The notes: generated by a model not told the origin, from the letters alone. Counted from the first letter of the stretch, positions 7,390 to 16,594 are shown. The stretch: 64,000 nucleotides of DNA from Chryseobacterium sp. Leaf394 (GCF_001424105.1 NZ_LMQH01000011.1:323402-387401), one strand, 5' to 3'. Numbers and translations are program-made.

Positions 7390-8790
7390 ATGTTAAAAAA
7401 ATCTTTAGTTATAATGAGCATTTCTGCGGCCTTCTTCGTACAGGCGCAGGATGTTTCATTGATCAGAAACACGTTGGACGTGTATTCGAATTCTCAGATT
7501 GGAGGTTCGGCAAGGTTTAATGCGATGGGAGGATCGAACGGTGCTTTAGGAGGTGATGCCAACGCATTGCTTACCAACCCGGCAGGTTTAGGTGTTGCCA
7601 TTTCCGGAGAAGTATCAGGAACGCTTTCTGTGATGTCTAATAAGAATACATCAAATTATGCAGGTTCTTCTTTTGGATACAAAGTGAATAATGCAGATTT
7701 AGGGAATGTAGGTGGTGTGATGACTTTCCAGCTGATGACAGAAAGCGCGTGGAAGTTTGTTAATATTGGTGTGAATTTTTCAAACCAATCCCTTGACAAT
7801 TACATTGAAACTCCCGGGAACACTAATGTAGTTTATGACTTTGATGCAACCAACAGTTCAGCGTTGGCAAGACATGCATACGACAGATACGGAACTTTGT
7901 CTAAAACAAGTTTCGGTGTCGGTGCCAACTATAATCACAGCCTTTACATAGGTATGGGTCTGAATTTCTCTAATGTTTCTCTTGATCAGTCTGATACAGC
8001 AGCCTTTCAATCTTTGGAGAATGGTAGCGTAGATTATTTCAGCAAACAGAATACACCTTATTTTGAAAGATCTTCAGGTTTTTCTGCCTCTTTAGGGGTT
8101 ATTGGAAAATTGGGACGTAATTTCAGATTGGGGGCGTCACTTGAAACTCCTACGTTTTGGGATATAGACAGAAGTTATAATTTCTATAATGATCCTCAGC
8201 TTGGCGATGATTATGCGGTTGAAAACAGAAGGCTGACTTCTCCTATGAAGGCTACTGTGAGTGCAGCATTTGTGGCCAATAAAAATTTCTCGATAAATCT
8301 TGACGGTACTTTGGGGTTGACGAAGCCAACTTATAAAGAATACGGCGGAGCAGAAGTACAGCTAAATGATTTCTTTGATGAAAATCAAAAAACCATGGCT
8401 GAAGTTAAATTAGGAGCTGAATACAGGGTTAAGCAATTCAGACTGAGAGGTGGTTATGCGTATACTTCAAGTCCATTTGACGCGCTTACCGTAAGTAGAT
8501 TTGCAAACAATGGAGATGTAGCAGATCAGTCTTACAACAATATGATTTTAAGTGACAGAAACGCTTTGTCATTTGGTTTAGGATATGATTTCAAATCTTT
8601 CTATATTGATGCAACGTACCAGAATATCAGTTCGAAATTCAACAATCCTTTCCTTTACGGTGAAGTAGGTGGCGGATTGGAAGATGGTTATTATTCGCCT
8701 TCCCGATTGATCAGCAGCTCGACTTTTGTGGTGTCTGATGTGAAAAATGTGATCAATAACTTTTACTTAACATTCGGCTGGAAGTTTTAA
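7390..8790 (+). CDS. OmpP1/FadL/TodX family outer membrane porin
   Basis: This 466-aa outer-membrane beta-barrel has a signal peptide ending near AFFVQAQ. The mature N-terminus carries the FadL-family pattern: RFNAMGGSNGALGGDANALLTNPAGLG (residues ~43-70), which in FadL forms the plug region. The rest consists of alternating amphipathic strands ending in an aromatic C-terminal strand (NNFYLTFGWKF) suited to BAM recognition. Family members pass hydrophobic compounds such as long-chain fatty acids. The acyl-CoA ligase and acyl-CoA dehydrogenase elsewhere in the window are metabolically compatible but not linked. It is probably cotranscribed with the upstream lipoprotein and ends at a strong bidirectional terminator. 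Confidence 0.85.
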   Translation: MLKKSLVIMSISAAFFVQAQDVSLIRNTLDVYSNSQIGGSARFNAMGGSNGALGGDANALLTNPAGLGVAISGEVSGTLSVMSNKNTSNYAGSSFGYKVNNADLGNVGGVMTFQLMTESAWKFVNIGVNFSNQSLDNYIETPGNTNVVYDFDATNSSALARHAYDRYGTLSKTSFGVGANYNHSLYIGMGLNFSNVSLDQSDTAAFQSLENGSVDYFSKQNTPYFERSSGFSASLGVIGKLGRNFRLGASLETPTFWDIDRSYNFYNDPQLGDDYAVENRRLTSPMKATVSAAFVANKNFSINLDGTLGLTKPTYKEYGGAEVQLNDFFDENQKTMAEVKLGAEYRVKQFRLRGGYAYTSSPFDALTVSRFANNGDVADQSYNNMILSDRNALSFGLGYDFKSFYIDATYQNISSKFNNPFLYGEVGGGLEDGYYSPSRLISSSTFVVSDVKNVINNFYLTFGWKF

Positions 8791-8813
8791 AATCCAATCA
8801 GTTGATGATATAA

Positions 8814-8846
8814 AAAGAGCTCTGCAGTATTACTGCAGAGCTCTTT
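8814..8846. terminator. Bidirectional terminator (FadL-type gene / ZIP gene)
   Basis: A perfect 14-bp stem (AAAGAGCTCTGCAG and its complement) with a TATTA loop sits between the convergent genes ending at 8790 and 8871. It has A/T runs on both sides, so it can serve both strands. Confidence 0.9.
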
Positions 8847-8870
8847 GTTTTATTAATTTTAATCAAAATA

Positions 8871-9587
8871 TTAATGGTGGTGATCATGACTGTGAAATAA
8901 ATGCATGATCAAAGCTAAAGAAACTCCCACAATCACAAGCCCGATTTTAGACCAGTCAATATTGTGGTTTTTATTGCTTTCAAATATAATGACTGATGAA
9001 ATGTGAAGGAAAATACCGCCAACTATTGCTAAAAAGTAAGGTTGCCAGTTTGGATTAAAATAATTTCCTAAAAACATTCCGAATGGCGATGCTAAAGCAA
9101 ATAAAGCCACAATCAGCATCGAAGGGTAAGACATTTTTGATCCTTTTCTGTTGAATAAAAATGCCCCCAGAATAAATGAAATCGGAAGATTGTGAAAAAC
9201 AATTCCCATCAGATAAGGAGAAAACGGATTCGTTTCATTGGCCAAAGGAATTCCTTCAATAAAAGCGTGGATGAAAAGTCCGACCATCAAAGCCATCGGA
9301 AGAACTGTGCTGTCGTTATGATGATGAAAGTGACCGTGCTCAAAACCTTTAGTTAAAGCCTCTAAAATCATTTGTAACAGAACACCGCCGATTATAAAAA
9401 TCCCGAGATTAATTCCGGATTCATTGTGATGATGATAGACTTCAGGAAAGACTTCATTGAGACAGATTGTTATCAGAAATCCTGCACTTAAAATAAGCAG
9501 ATTTTTAGAGAACTTCTCTGTCTGTCCGAAATATTTACCCAGAAACACACCGGCAAGAACACTTAAAATAAGTAAAATGACAATCAT
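8871..9587 (-). CDS. ZIP family metal transporter
   Basis: This 238-aa inner-membrane protein has about eight hydrophobic helices and His-rich loops: HHHNES, HGHFHHHNDS and a C-terminal HSHDHHH. The ZIP helix IV/V signatures are present: GLFIHAFIEGIPL (H..EG) and FHNLPISFILGA (HN.P). ZIP proteins carry Zn2+ or other divalent metals into the cytoplasm. It is the last gene of a probable three-gene minus-strand unit (methyltransferase, small membrane protein, ZIP); its start is one base away from the stop of the preceding ORF. No metal-responsive operator was recognised for this unit. Confidence 0.9.
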   Translation of the reverse strand: MIVILLILSVLAGVFLGKYFGQTEKFSKNLLILSAGFLITICLNEVFPEVYHHHNESGINLGIFIIGGVLLQMILEALTKGFEHGHFHHHNDSTVLPMALMVGLFIHAFIEGIPLANETNPFSPYLMGIVFHNLPISFILGAFLFNRKGSKMSYPSMLIVALFALASPFGMFLGNYFNPNWQPYFLAIVGGIFLHISSVIIFESNKNHNIDWSKIGLVIVGVSLALIMHLFHSHDHHH

Positions 9588-9588
9588 A

Positions 9589-9840
9589 TTAAATAAATAG
9601 GGGTGATAAACAATATAAAACTATGAGTAGATTTATACTTATTAAAATAAGATGTATTCTAAAAATTATTTTATTTTCAAACAATATTTTCCTGATAATA
9701 ATTAAAAGTATTCCGGTTATTAACAGCAAACCAGAAATGACAAACGGCAACGGAGGAGTGTGACTGTGAAAATATCCTGATTCAATTCCAGCGTAGATTG
9801 AAAGTAAGGTTGCTATCGTAAATATAACAATGGTCTTCAT
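9589..9840 (-). CDS. Small hypothetical membrane protein
   Basis: This 83-aa hydrophobic protein has three predicted helices (about 4-19, 32-50, 58-78) and a His-containing loop (SGYFHSHTPPLP) between the first two. I recognise no family. It lies 21 bp after the methyltransferase and one base before the ZIP gene, so it is almost certainly cotranscribed with the transporter. The His loop makes an accessory role in metal handling conceivable, but that is only inferred from position. Confidence 0.65.
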   Translation of the reverse strand: MKTIVIFTIATLLSIYAGIESGYFHSHTPPLPFVISGLLLITGILLIIIRKILFENKIIFRIHLILISINLLIVLYCLSPLFI

Positions 9841-9861
9841 TCCCGAACTTTTTACTTCTAA

Positions 9862-10587
9862 TTACTTCTTTCGAAATAAATTAATACATCTCGGTGAAAC
9901 TTCTGCGTCAAAATCATTCAGCTGATAATCGCCCCAGATTTTCACCCGCTCAAAACTATTGTCCTCAGCGTATTTTTGTATTGAATCTGGTGTATGCAGT
10001 TTTACTTTTTCGAAGAAATTAAAATCCTGTCCGTCAGCAGTAAATTTAATTTCTTTTACAATATGTTGATTTTCAATTTTCTTAAGAATTTTAAAATCAA
10101 TTCCGCCACGGTGAATTTCAGCTTCAGATACCATTTTATTTCTGACGTAATTTTCATTTAAATAATCTAAAACGAAATATCCGTCAGTTTTCAAAACATC
10201 AGAAACAGATTTAAATACTTTTCGGTCATCGTCTTCAGAATCAAAATATCCAAAACTTGTAAACAGATTAAAAACAGCATCTACAGGCTGATGGTTTACT
10301 TTGTCACGCATATCGTGAACAGCGAACTGGAGGTTTTCATTTTCAAACTGTCTGTTGTGTGCAATACTTTTTTTAGAAAGATCAAGACCCAAAACTCTGT
10401 AACCCAATTTGTTTAAGAAAACAGAATGTCTTCCCTTTCCACAGGCGAGATCAATAATTTCTGAATTTTTTGGGAGTTGCAGCTCGGCAGTCAGCTGAGT
10501 GATAAAATTTTCTGCTTCAGTATAATCTCTGTTGCTGTAGAGAATATGATAATAAGGTGTGTCAAACCAAGATTCAAACCATTCCAT
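9862..10587 (-). CDS. Class I SAM-dependent methyltransferase
   Basis: This 241-aa cytoplasmic protein has a Rossmann-type methyltransferase fold. Motif I reads IIDLACGKGRHSVFL (about 43-57), followed by the acidic residue of motif II (VLGLDLSKKSI) and the post-motif AVFNLFTSFGYF. These fit the Methyltransf_25-like group, for which the substrate cannot be told from sequence. The start ATG at 10587 lies only 4 nt after a TATTTTTG -7 box, so the message may be leaderless. It is divergent from the THUMP RNA methyltransferase, with a heptamer-repeat spacer between them. Confidence 0.85.
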   Translation of the reverse strand: MEWFESWFDTPYYHILYSNRDYTEAENFITQLTAELQLPKNSEIIDLACGKGRHSVFLNKLGYRVLGLDLSKKSIAHNRQFENENLQFAVHDMRDKVNHQPVDAVFNLFTSFGYFDSEDDDRKVFKSVSDVLKTDGYFVLDYLNENYVRNKMVSEAEIHRGGIDFKILKKIENQHIVKEIKFTADGQDFNFFEKVKLHTPDSIQKYAEDNSFERVKIWGDYQLNDFDAEVSPRCINLFRKK

Positions 10588-10591
10588 CGTG

Positions 10592-10599
10592 CAAAAATA
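10592..10599 (-). promoter_or_regulatory. -7 box for the methyltransferase operon
   Basis: TATTTTTG on the minus strand matches the flavobacterial TAnnTTTG consensus and ends 4 nt before the ATG at 10587. No clear -33 TTG is seen at the usual distance. The spacing implies a leaderless or nearly leaderless mRNA. Confidence 0.5.
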
Positions 10600-10610
10600 A
10601 GGATTTTTGT

Positions 10611-10741
10611 TGGATGCGGGATGTAAGATGCCAGATGTTTATTTACCAGTATTAAAATTATAAATAATCTGTTGGTGATGAAATATGTTCTGAGATTACA
10701 CATTTTTTATTTTCATCCCGCATCAAACATCCAACACCCAG
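10611..10741. repeat. Inverted pair of 7-nt-period tracts in a divergent promoter region
   Basis: 10611-10637 reads as GGATGNN-type heptamers and 10714-10741 as CATCNNN-type heptamers, that is, the same kind of repeat on opposite strands. The two tracts flank about 75 bp of AT-rich sequence and lie inside the two divergent -7 boxes. The arms share gcgggatg / catcccgc and could form a cruciform. Confidence 0.65.
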
Positions 10742-10752
10742 CAAAAATTACC

Positions 10753-10760
10753 TATTTTTG
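10753..10760 (+). promoter_or_regulatory. -7 box for the THUMP methyltransferase gene
   Basis: TATTTTTG ends 4 nt before the ATG at 10765, the mirror image of the arrangement at 10592-10599. It supports 10765 as the true start because any longer frame would begin upstream of transcription. Confidence 0.5.
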
Positions 10761-10764
10761 CAAA

Positions 10765-11934
10765 ATGAATACAGAAAATTTAAAAATACAGATAAAAACT
10801 TTTTTCGGACTTGAGCAGGTGCTTTTTGAGGAGATCAAAAAACTTGGCGGTGCCAATGTTGAGCTTAAAAACCGGGCTGTAAACTGCGAAGGAGATCTTG
10901 GATTTTTATATAAAATAAATTATTCTGCCCGTACAGCCCTGAAAATTCTGGTGCCGATTTATGAATTTAAAGCCTTTAATCAACATCAGTTTTATAACAA
11001 ACTTTCGCAGTTTCCATGGGAAGATTTCCTGGATGTAGACCAGACTTTTGCGATCGATTCTACTGTGAATTCTGAAACATTCAAACATTCTCAGTTCGTT
11101 ACTCTGAAGATGAAGGATGCGATTGTAGATTATTTTCAGGAAAAATTTAAGAAAAGACCCAATATCGAAACCAGAAGTCCGGAAATCAAATTTCACCTGC
11201 ACATCGACAGAGAACTGGTGACGATATCAATGGATTCATCGGGTGATGCTCTGTTTAAAAGAGGTTACAGAAGAGAGCAGGGCGAAGCGCCCATCAATGA
11301 AGTTTTGGCAAGTGGAATGTTACAGTTGGCTGGCTGGGACGGAAAAGGAAATTTTCTTGATCCGATGTGTGGTTCGGGAACTATTCTTATTGAGGCGGCA
11401 ATGATTGCACTCGATCTTCCGGCTCAGATTTTCAGAAAGAGATTTGCTTTCCAGAACTGGAATAATTATGATGCCGATTTGTTCGCAAAAATAAAAGAGG
11501 TCAGAATCAACCGTGTGAGAGAATTTACCGGAAAGATTGTTGGTTACGATTTAGACGGACGAATGCTGAATGCCGCAAGAACAAACATAGAATCTGCCGA
11601 AATGGAAGACATCATCGATGTGAGAAGACAGGATTTCTTTGAGTCCAAGAAAGATTTATTCCCATTGCTGATGGTTTTCAATCCGCCTTATGATGAGAGA
11701 ATTTCGATTAATGATGATGATTTCTATAAAAAAATTGGTGATACATTTAAAAGCAGCTATCCTAATACGTTAGCATGGCTGATCTCTTCAGATTTGGATG
11801 CTCCAAAGAAAATCGGATTAAGACCTTCAAGAAAAATCAAATTGTTCAACGGTAAACTGGAAACGAGATTTTTGCAGTACGAAATGTATGAAGGGACGAA
11901 GAAGGTGCATAAACTGGAAAATAGAGAAGAATAA
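10765..11934 (+). CDS. THUMP-domain class I SAM-dependent RNA methyltransferase (RlmL-like)
   Basis: This 389-aa cytoplasmic enzyme probably makes N2-methylguanine in 23S rRNA or a similar RNA mark. The N-terminal ~160 residues are a ferredoxin-like/THUMP RNA-binding region. The catalytic half shows motif I FLDPMCGSGTILIEAA (about residues 198-213), GYDLDGRMLNAARTN, and the base-flipping motif NPPYDERI near 312-319, all typical of the RlmL/TrmN-like group. I use the ATG at 10765 (MNTENLKIQIK). The frame opens earlier at 10672, but that part translates the heptamer repeats and lies upstream of the -7 box. A small membrane-protein gene follows after two bases. Confidence 0.88.
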   Translation: MNTENLKIQIKTFFGLEQVLFEEIKKLGGANVELKNRAVNCEGDLGFLYKINYSARTALKILVPIYEFKAFNQHQFYNKLSQFPWEDFLDVDQTFAIDSTVNSETFKHSQFVTLKMKDAIVDYFQEKFKKRPNIETRSPEIKFHLHIDRELVTISMDSSGDALFKRGYRREQGEAPINEVLASGMLQLAGWDGKGNFLDPMCGSGTILIEAAMIALDLPAQIFRKRFAFQNWNNYDADLFAKIKEVRINRVREFTGKIVGYDLDGRMLNAARTNIESAEMEDIIDVRRQDFFESKKDLFPLLMVFNPPYDERISINDDDFYKKIGDTFKSSYPNTLAWLISSDLDAPKKIGLRPSRKIKLFNGKLETRFLQYEMYEGTKKVHKLENREE

Positions 11935-11936
11935 AT

Positions 11937-12335
11937 ATGCCTTTTGATTTCTTTGATGGTTTAGGTTTTCTTGCAGATTTATTGAGTGTAGATTTGTCTT
12001 TTAAATCTTCTTTAAATACTGAAAAGAACAGTAAATATTCAGAAAAATCAAAATATACTACAGAAATATGGAGTGGAAGCTTTCTTGTGATGGCTTCCGT
12101 TTTCTATTTTATTGTTTTTAAAAATCCTATGCCTGAAGAAAATACACAGACTTTGCTAATCTGTATTCTCGCTAGCTTTTTGCTTTCTTTTATTGTGTTT
12201 TTCTGCCTTTATCATCTTGGGCTTTTTTATTTTAAGAATTTGTCTAAACTTTTATTATTCAGCATCTCTTTAATTTTACTTAATATCTCAATCGTTTTAA
12301 TTGTTTATTTTAAACTTATTCTATCTGACAATTAA
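11937..12335 (+). CDS. Hypothetical membrane protein
   Basis: This 132-aa protein of unrecognised family has a polar Ser/Lys-rich N-terminal segment (about 20-43) followed by three hydrophobic helices (about 47-62, 72-93, 101-127). It starts two bases after the stop of the RNA methyltransferase, so it is probably translated from the same mRNA. No motif suggests a function. Confidence 0.6.
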   Translation: MPFDFFDGLGFLADLLSVDLSFKSSLNTEKNSKYSEKSKYTTEIWSGSFLVMASVFYFIVFKNPMPEENTQTLLICILASFLLSFIVFFCLYHLGLFYFKNLSKLLLFSISLILLNISIVLIVYFKLILSDN

Positions 12336-12393
12336 AAGCACAAATTATTCAAAAATACATTGAGATTTCTTTTCAAATCTTTAATTTTGAAAA

Positions 12394-13407
12394 ATGTTCA
12401 GTCAAAAACCCACACTTTCCATTATTGTCGCCATTTTTAACCGAAAAGACGAGCTTTTCGAGCTTCTCAATTCTTTAAATGCACAGACTGATAAAGATTT
12501 TGAAGTCATTATCGTAGACGACGGTTCTTTGATTGATCTGAAACCGACAGTTCATCAGTTTGAAGATATTTTAACGGTGAAATATTTTAGAAAGGACAAT
12601 TCGGGACCTGGGCTGTCGAGAAATTACGGCTCAAAAAGAGCTTCTAACGAATGGTTGGTTTTTGTAGACAGTGATGTGATTGTAGAATCAGATTACATTG
12701 AAAGTATTAAAAAAAGTATTGCAGAAATTCCGTGTGATGCTTTTGGTGGTGCAGACAAAGCGCATAAAGGTTTCAACCTTATGCAGAAGGCCATTTCTTA
12801 TTCTATGACTTCCATTTTTACGACTGGCGGAATCAGAGGGAATAAAAAAGCGGTTTCAAAGTTTCAACCCAGAAGCTTTAATATGGGTGTGAAGAAAGAA
12901 GTTTTCGTAAAAGTGGGCGGTTTTTCTGAAATGAGAATCGGTGAAGATCCGGACTTGTCGATGACACTTTGGGAAAACGGTTTTACCACTGCTTTTTTTG
13001 ATAATATTGCTGTTTATCATAAAAGGAGAGTTGACTTTGGTAAATTCTCAAAACAGGTGTATCAGTTTGGTTGTGCGAGACCAATTCTGAATCAGAGACA
13101 TCCAAAATATGTGAAAATATCGTTTGCATTTCCGACGCTGTTCTTTTTGGGATATATTTTAGGTGTTGTAGAAAATTTTGTTTTGGGCAGAGGGATTATT
13201 CTTGCTTTCTATGGCATCTATACTTTTATGGTTTTAATTCATGCACTGATTGTCACAAAAAATATTGCTATCGCCGGAATGGCGGTTATTTCTACCTACA
13301 TACAGATGTTCTCGTACGGTTACGGATTTTTAAAATCATGGATTTTACTTAATATTTTAAAGAAGAAACCTGAAGACGCTTTCCCGAAGCATTTCCATAA
13401 AAATTAA
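12394..13407 (+). CDS. Family 2 glycosyltransferase, membrane-associated
   Basis: This 337-aa GT-A fold enzyme opens with SIIVAIFNRKDELFELLNSL and VIIVDDGS (nucleotide-sugar binding), with the DxD-like motif FVDSDVIVE at about 91-99 and a GEDPDLSMTLWENGF region near 190-204, as in GT2 enzymes. The C-terminal third has three hydrophobic helices (about 247-265, 268-287, 292-310) that anchor it to the inner membrane. It probably transfers a sugar from a nucleotide donor for envelope polysaccharide or glycolipid; donor and acceptor cannot be read off. The end overlaps the convergent bestrophin gene by four bases. Confidence 0.88.
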   Translation: MFSQKPTLSIIVAIFNRKDELFELLNSLNAQTDKDFEVIIVDDGSLIDLKPTVHQFEDILTVKYFRKDNSGPGLSRNYGSKRASNEWLVFVDSDVIVESDYIESIKKSIAEIPCDAFGGADKAHKGFNLMQKAISYSMTSIFTTGGIRGNKKAVSKFQPRSFNMGVKKEVFVKVGGFSEMRIGEDPDLSMTLWENGFTTAFFDNIAVYHKRRVDFGKFSKQVYQFGCARPILNQRHPKYVKISFAFPTLFFLGYILGVVENFVLGRGIILAFYGIYTFMVLIHALIVTKNIAIAGMAVISTYIQMFSYGYGFLKSWILLNILKKKPEDAFPKHFHKN

Positions 13408-14435
13408 ACGAGAATTCCATTTTTAGATGTAATCGGATCCGGAAGTTCAGTTTCGCCTGTCATTTGAAGAAGGTCAATCTCAATAGTTCTGCAAATAGAA
13501 AGCATCGGAATATCAAACATCAGTCCTTCAAACGGGTTTTCAGAATAGTCTCCTACGAGCTCCATAATAATATAAATCCATCCGATTGTGATACAAAATG
13601 GGATGGAAGCCCAGATTCCCCAGTCTCCCAATTTTGAAAATTCACTTACCAATCCCAAAGGAAGAAGCATGATAAAAATGATGTTGAAGATAAATGCGGT
13701 GCTGGCAAACTGCCTTGGAAGCGGGAATTTTTTGATTCTTTCCGCCTGTCCCTGCAACGTGTAAAACTCAGTGAGACAATCCTGCAACTGCATCTGATTG
13801 AAGTCTGAAATTGCATTCATGTTTTTAAGTTCATTAATATCTTTTCCCTGTTGAGAGACAAGATAAGTAGCAAAATTTTTGTAGTGAGACTGCAGTTCAC
13901 ATTCTTCTTCAGACAAATATTTGTTTAGAAAAATCGGTGTTCTGCCATAATCTGAAAATCCTGCCCTGATCAATCTGTTTCTCTTCAGATCCGTATTTTT
14001 GATCTTGTCTTCTTCGTCTTTGATGTGTTCCCATTCTGCAGGGATAAGACTTTGTTCACGGAAAGCATACAGCCAAGCAATATGACGGTACACAATTTTT
14101 TTTCTGCGTTCTTCCAGATCAAATTTTCCTACCTCTTCATTATTGGTATCAAAAGCGTAGACCATCGCGGCAAAAGATCTGCTTGTATTGACGATACCTC
14201 CCCATATTTTTCTCGCTTCCCAAAGTCTGTCGTAAGCCTGATTGTTTTTAAAACCAACCAGAAAAGCCTCTGCTGTACCAATTAATGCCACAGGAACCCA
14301 TGGAATAATCATCCAGTCCCAATGATACACGTGAAAAAGTATAGCGATTAATGTACACCAGCAGGAAATGATGATTAAATGAAATCCTGATAGGTTGAGA
14401 ACCTTTTTGTAGTTGACGTATTTTGTCGTGATCAT
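13404..14435 (-). CDS. Bestrophin family ion channel (UPF0187)
   Basis: This 343-aa inner-membrane protein has the bestrophin pattern. An N-terminal hydrophobic pair around GFHLIIISCWCTLIAILFHV and WMIIPWVPVALIGTAEAFLV is followed by the hallmark FKNNQAYDRLWEARKIWGGIVN (about 63-84, split here for length) and a second helical pair near 230-275. The EYSENPFEG-like acidic stretch is present as DYSENPFEG (about 305-313). Bacterial members form pentameric cation or anion channels. The gene is convergent with the glycosyltransferase (4-bp overlap) and upstream of nothing else on its strand; the E1 gene's terminator lies behind it. Confidence 0.88.
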   Translation of the reverse strand: MITTKYVNYKKVLNLSGFHLIIISCWCTLIAILFHVYHWDWMIIPWVPVALIGTAEAFLVGFKNNQAYDRLWEARKIWGGIVNTSRSFAAMVYAFDTNNEEVGKFDLEERRKKIVYRHIAWLYAFREQSLIPAEWEHIKDEEDKIKNTDLKRNRLIRAGFSDYGRTPIFLNKYLSEEECELQSHYKNFATYLVSQQGKDINELKNMNAISDFNQMQLQDCLTEFYTLQGQAERIKKFPLPRQFASTAFIFNIIFIMLLPLGLVSEFSKLGDWGIWASIPFCITIGWIYIIMELVGDYSENPFEGLMFDIPMLSICRTIEIDLLQMTGETELPDPITSKNGILV

Positions 14436-14477
14436 TTGTATATCGTAGTTTGTACAGCCAAGTTAACAAAAACCGTA

Positions 14478-14512
14478 CAAAAAAACCTCTAAAAATAATT
14501 CAGAGGTTTTAA
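14478..14512 (-). terminator. Rho-independent terminator of the E1 dehydrogenase gene
   Basis: The stem AAAACCTCT/AGAGGTTTT with an 11-nt loop is followed by a T-run on the minus strand. It lies just past the stop at 14516 and insulates the bestrophin gene. Confidence 0.8.
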
Positions 14513-14515
14513 TTT

Positions 14516-16588
14516 TTAATATTTCAACATTTCGTCGATTTTCTTGGTAAGCTTTTCAGCATTGGGAAGCATTTCTTTTTCTAAAATTAAATTAATCGGA
14601 ACTGCCGGAGTATCCAGCGATCCCATCGTTTCAACCGGAGCGTCAAGATATTTGAAACAGTTCTTAGAAATACGGTGTGCGAAGGCTTCAGCAAATGAAT
14701 TATTGAGTTGTTCTTCAGTTAAAACAATACATTTTCCATGTGCTTTTACTCTTTCAAAAATCAGTTCTTCATCCAGAGGAATGATGGTTCTCAAATCGAT
14801 TACTTCCACTTTTCCACCGAAGTTTTTCACGGCTTCTTTTGCCCAGTAAACTCCCATTCCGTAAGTGATTACGACAACCGTGTTTCCTTTTTTTATTTCA
14901 TTTTCGTCAGCTTCAATTACGATTTTTCCTTTTCCGAAAGGTAAAATATAATCTTCAGCCGGCTCGATGGTTTTTGCATCTTCAGTTCCGGGAACTTTGC
15001 TCCAGTAAAGACCTTTATGCTCCAGCATCACAACTGGATTTGGATCGTAATAAGCTGCTTTCAGTAAACCTTTAAAATCGGCTGCGTTGCTTGGATAAGC
15101 GATTTTTATTCCTTTAATATTGGCTAAAATACTTTCAACACTTCCGCTGTGGTAAGGTCCGCCACCGCCATAAGCTCCAATCGGAACTCTGATAATATTG
15201 CTGACAGGAAATTTCCCGTTGCTTAAATAATTTGATTTTGAAATCTCAGTAATCAACTGATTGATCCCCGGATAAATATAATCGGCAAACTGAACTTCAA
15301 CAATTGGCTTTAAACCAACTGCACTCATTCCCGTCGTAGAACCGATGATATATGCTTCCTGAATTGCTGTATTGAAAACTCTTTTGCTTCCAAATTTCTT
15401 CCCTAAAGTCACTGTCTCACGGAAAACACCGCCAATTCTTTCGCCAACATCCTGTCCGTACAGTAGTGCTTCGGGATGTTTCCACATAATCTCCTGAATG
15501 GCATGAATGGCTGCGTCCACCATTACGATTTTCTCGCCTCCTTCCGGTTCGCGGGTTCCCACTTCTTCCATAATCGGAGTCGGTGCGAAAATATGCTGCA
15601 TTACGGTTTCAGGCTTTGGATCTTCGGCTTTTTGAGCTCTTTCGAAGGCTTCCTCAGCTTCCAGTCTTGCTTTTTTGGTAATCTGCTTTAATAATTCTTC
15701 GTCTGTACCAGATTCCAGTAACTGATTTCTCAGAATTTCTCCCGGATCTTTTGCTCTGTGTTTGGTCAAATCTTCCTCGTCTCTGTAGAATTCTCTTCGA
15801 ACTCCGGAAGTATGGTGACCAATTAAAACGGTTTTTGCACAAACTACCAAAGGCTTTCTCTCAGTTCTTACAAAGTCGACCGCTTTTTTCATTACTTCAA
15901 AACTTTGAGTAAAATCGGTTCCGTCAACTCTCATTCTTCCCAAACCTTCAAAACCTGCCACAAAATCATAGGCATCTACAGTTCTCGCTTCTTCTTTGGT
16001 CACAGAAATTCCCCATTCATTATCCTGAACCAGGAAAATAATTGGCAATTGGTGTAACGCTGCAAACTGAAGTGCTTCACTCACTTCTCCTTCCGTCACA
16101 GAATTGTCTCCCAAACTGCAGACAACGACAGGATTATTTTCAAATTCCTCCAGTTTAAAATCCTCAATATATTTGATTCCCTGCGCAACTCCTGTTGTAG
16201 GAATGGTCTGCATTCCGGTTGCTGAACTCTGGTGAATCATCTTCGGCATATTTTCGTTTCTGCTCGAAGGATGGGAATAATACGATCTTCCACCCGAAAA
16301 AGGGTCTTCGGCTTTTGCCAACAATTGAAGCATCAACTGATAAGGCTCAAAACCAATTCCCAACAAAATACTTTCGTCTCTGTAGTATGGAGAAACCCAG
16401 TCTTCTTTTTTCAACTGATAAGCCGTCGCCAACTGAATGGCTTCATGACCTCTCGAAGTACTGTGTACATATTTGCAAACATTTCTGTTTTCCTCATAGA
16501 TATCTGCCATTGCTTTGGCAAGCATCATGTGGTTGTAAGCTTTAAGTAAAATATCCTGTGAAACTTTTTCGTGAAGTGTATTTTCCAT
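14516..16588 (-). CDS. 2-oxoacid dehydrogenase E1, fused alpha and beta subunits
   Basis: The 690-aa protein joins E1-alpha (about 1-345) to E1-beta (about 370-690) of a thiamine-diphosphate-dependent branched-chain 2-oxoacid dehydrogenase-type complex. The alpha half has the TPP/Mg motif beginning GDNSVTEGEVSEAL and ending in DNEWG (about 158-190). The beta half begins IVMVDAAIHAIQEIMWKHP with LYGQDVGERIGGVF and has the HSGSVESILANIKG region. The fusion is the common form in Bacteroidota; substrate could be branched-chain 2-oxoacids or pyruvate-like acids. No E2/E3 genes are nearby. I start at 16588, six bases after a TATCTTTG -7 box. The open frame to 16681 runs into the MITE-like element and is rejected. 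Confidence 0.92.
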   Translation of the reverse strand: MENTLHEKVSQDILLKAYNHMMLAKAMADIYEENRNVCKYVHSTSRGHEAIQLATAYQLKKEDWVSPYYRDESILLGIGFEPYQLMLQLLAKAEDPFSGGRSYYSHPSSRNENMPKMIHQSSATGMQTIPTTGVAQGIKYIEDFKLEEFENNPVVVCSLGDNSVTEGEVSEALQFAALHQLPIIFLVQDNEWGISVTKEEARTVDAYDFVAGFEGLGRMRVDGTDFTQSFEVMKKAVDFVRTERKPLVVCAKTVLIGHHTSGVRREFYRDEEDLTKHRAKDPGEILRNQLLESGTDEELLKQITKKARLEAEEAFERAQKAEDPKPETVMQHIFAPTPIMEEVGTREPEGGEKIVMVDAAIHAIQEIMWKHPEALLYGQDVGERIGGVFRETVTLGKKFGSKRVFNTAIQEAYIIGSTTGMSAVGLKPIVEVQFADYIYPGINQLITEISKSNYLSNGKFPVSNIIRVPIGAYGGGGPYHSGSVESILANIKGIKIAYPSNAADFKGLLKAAYYDPNPVVMLEHKGLYWSKVPGTEDAKTIEPAEDYILPFGKGKIVIEADENEIKKGNTVVVITYGMGVYWAKEAVKNFGGKVEVIDLRTIIPLDEELIFERVKAHGKCIVLTEEQLNNSFAEAFAHRISKNCFKYLDAPVETMGSLDTPAVPINLILEKEMLPNAEKLTKKIDEMLKY

Positions 16589-16594
16589 AGAAGA

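Noticed and set aside
10672..10764. Longer start for the THUMP methyltransferase
   Set aside because: The extension translates heptamer repeats and lies upstream of the -7 box at 10753-10760.
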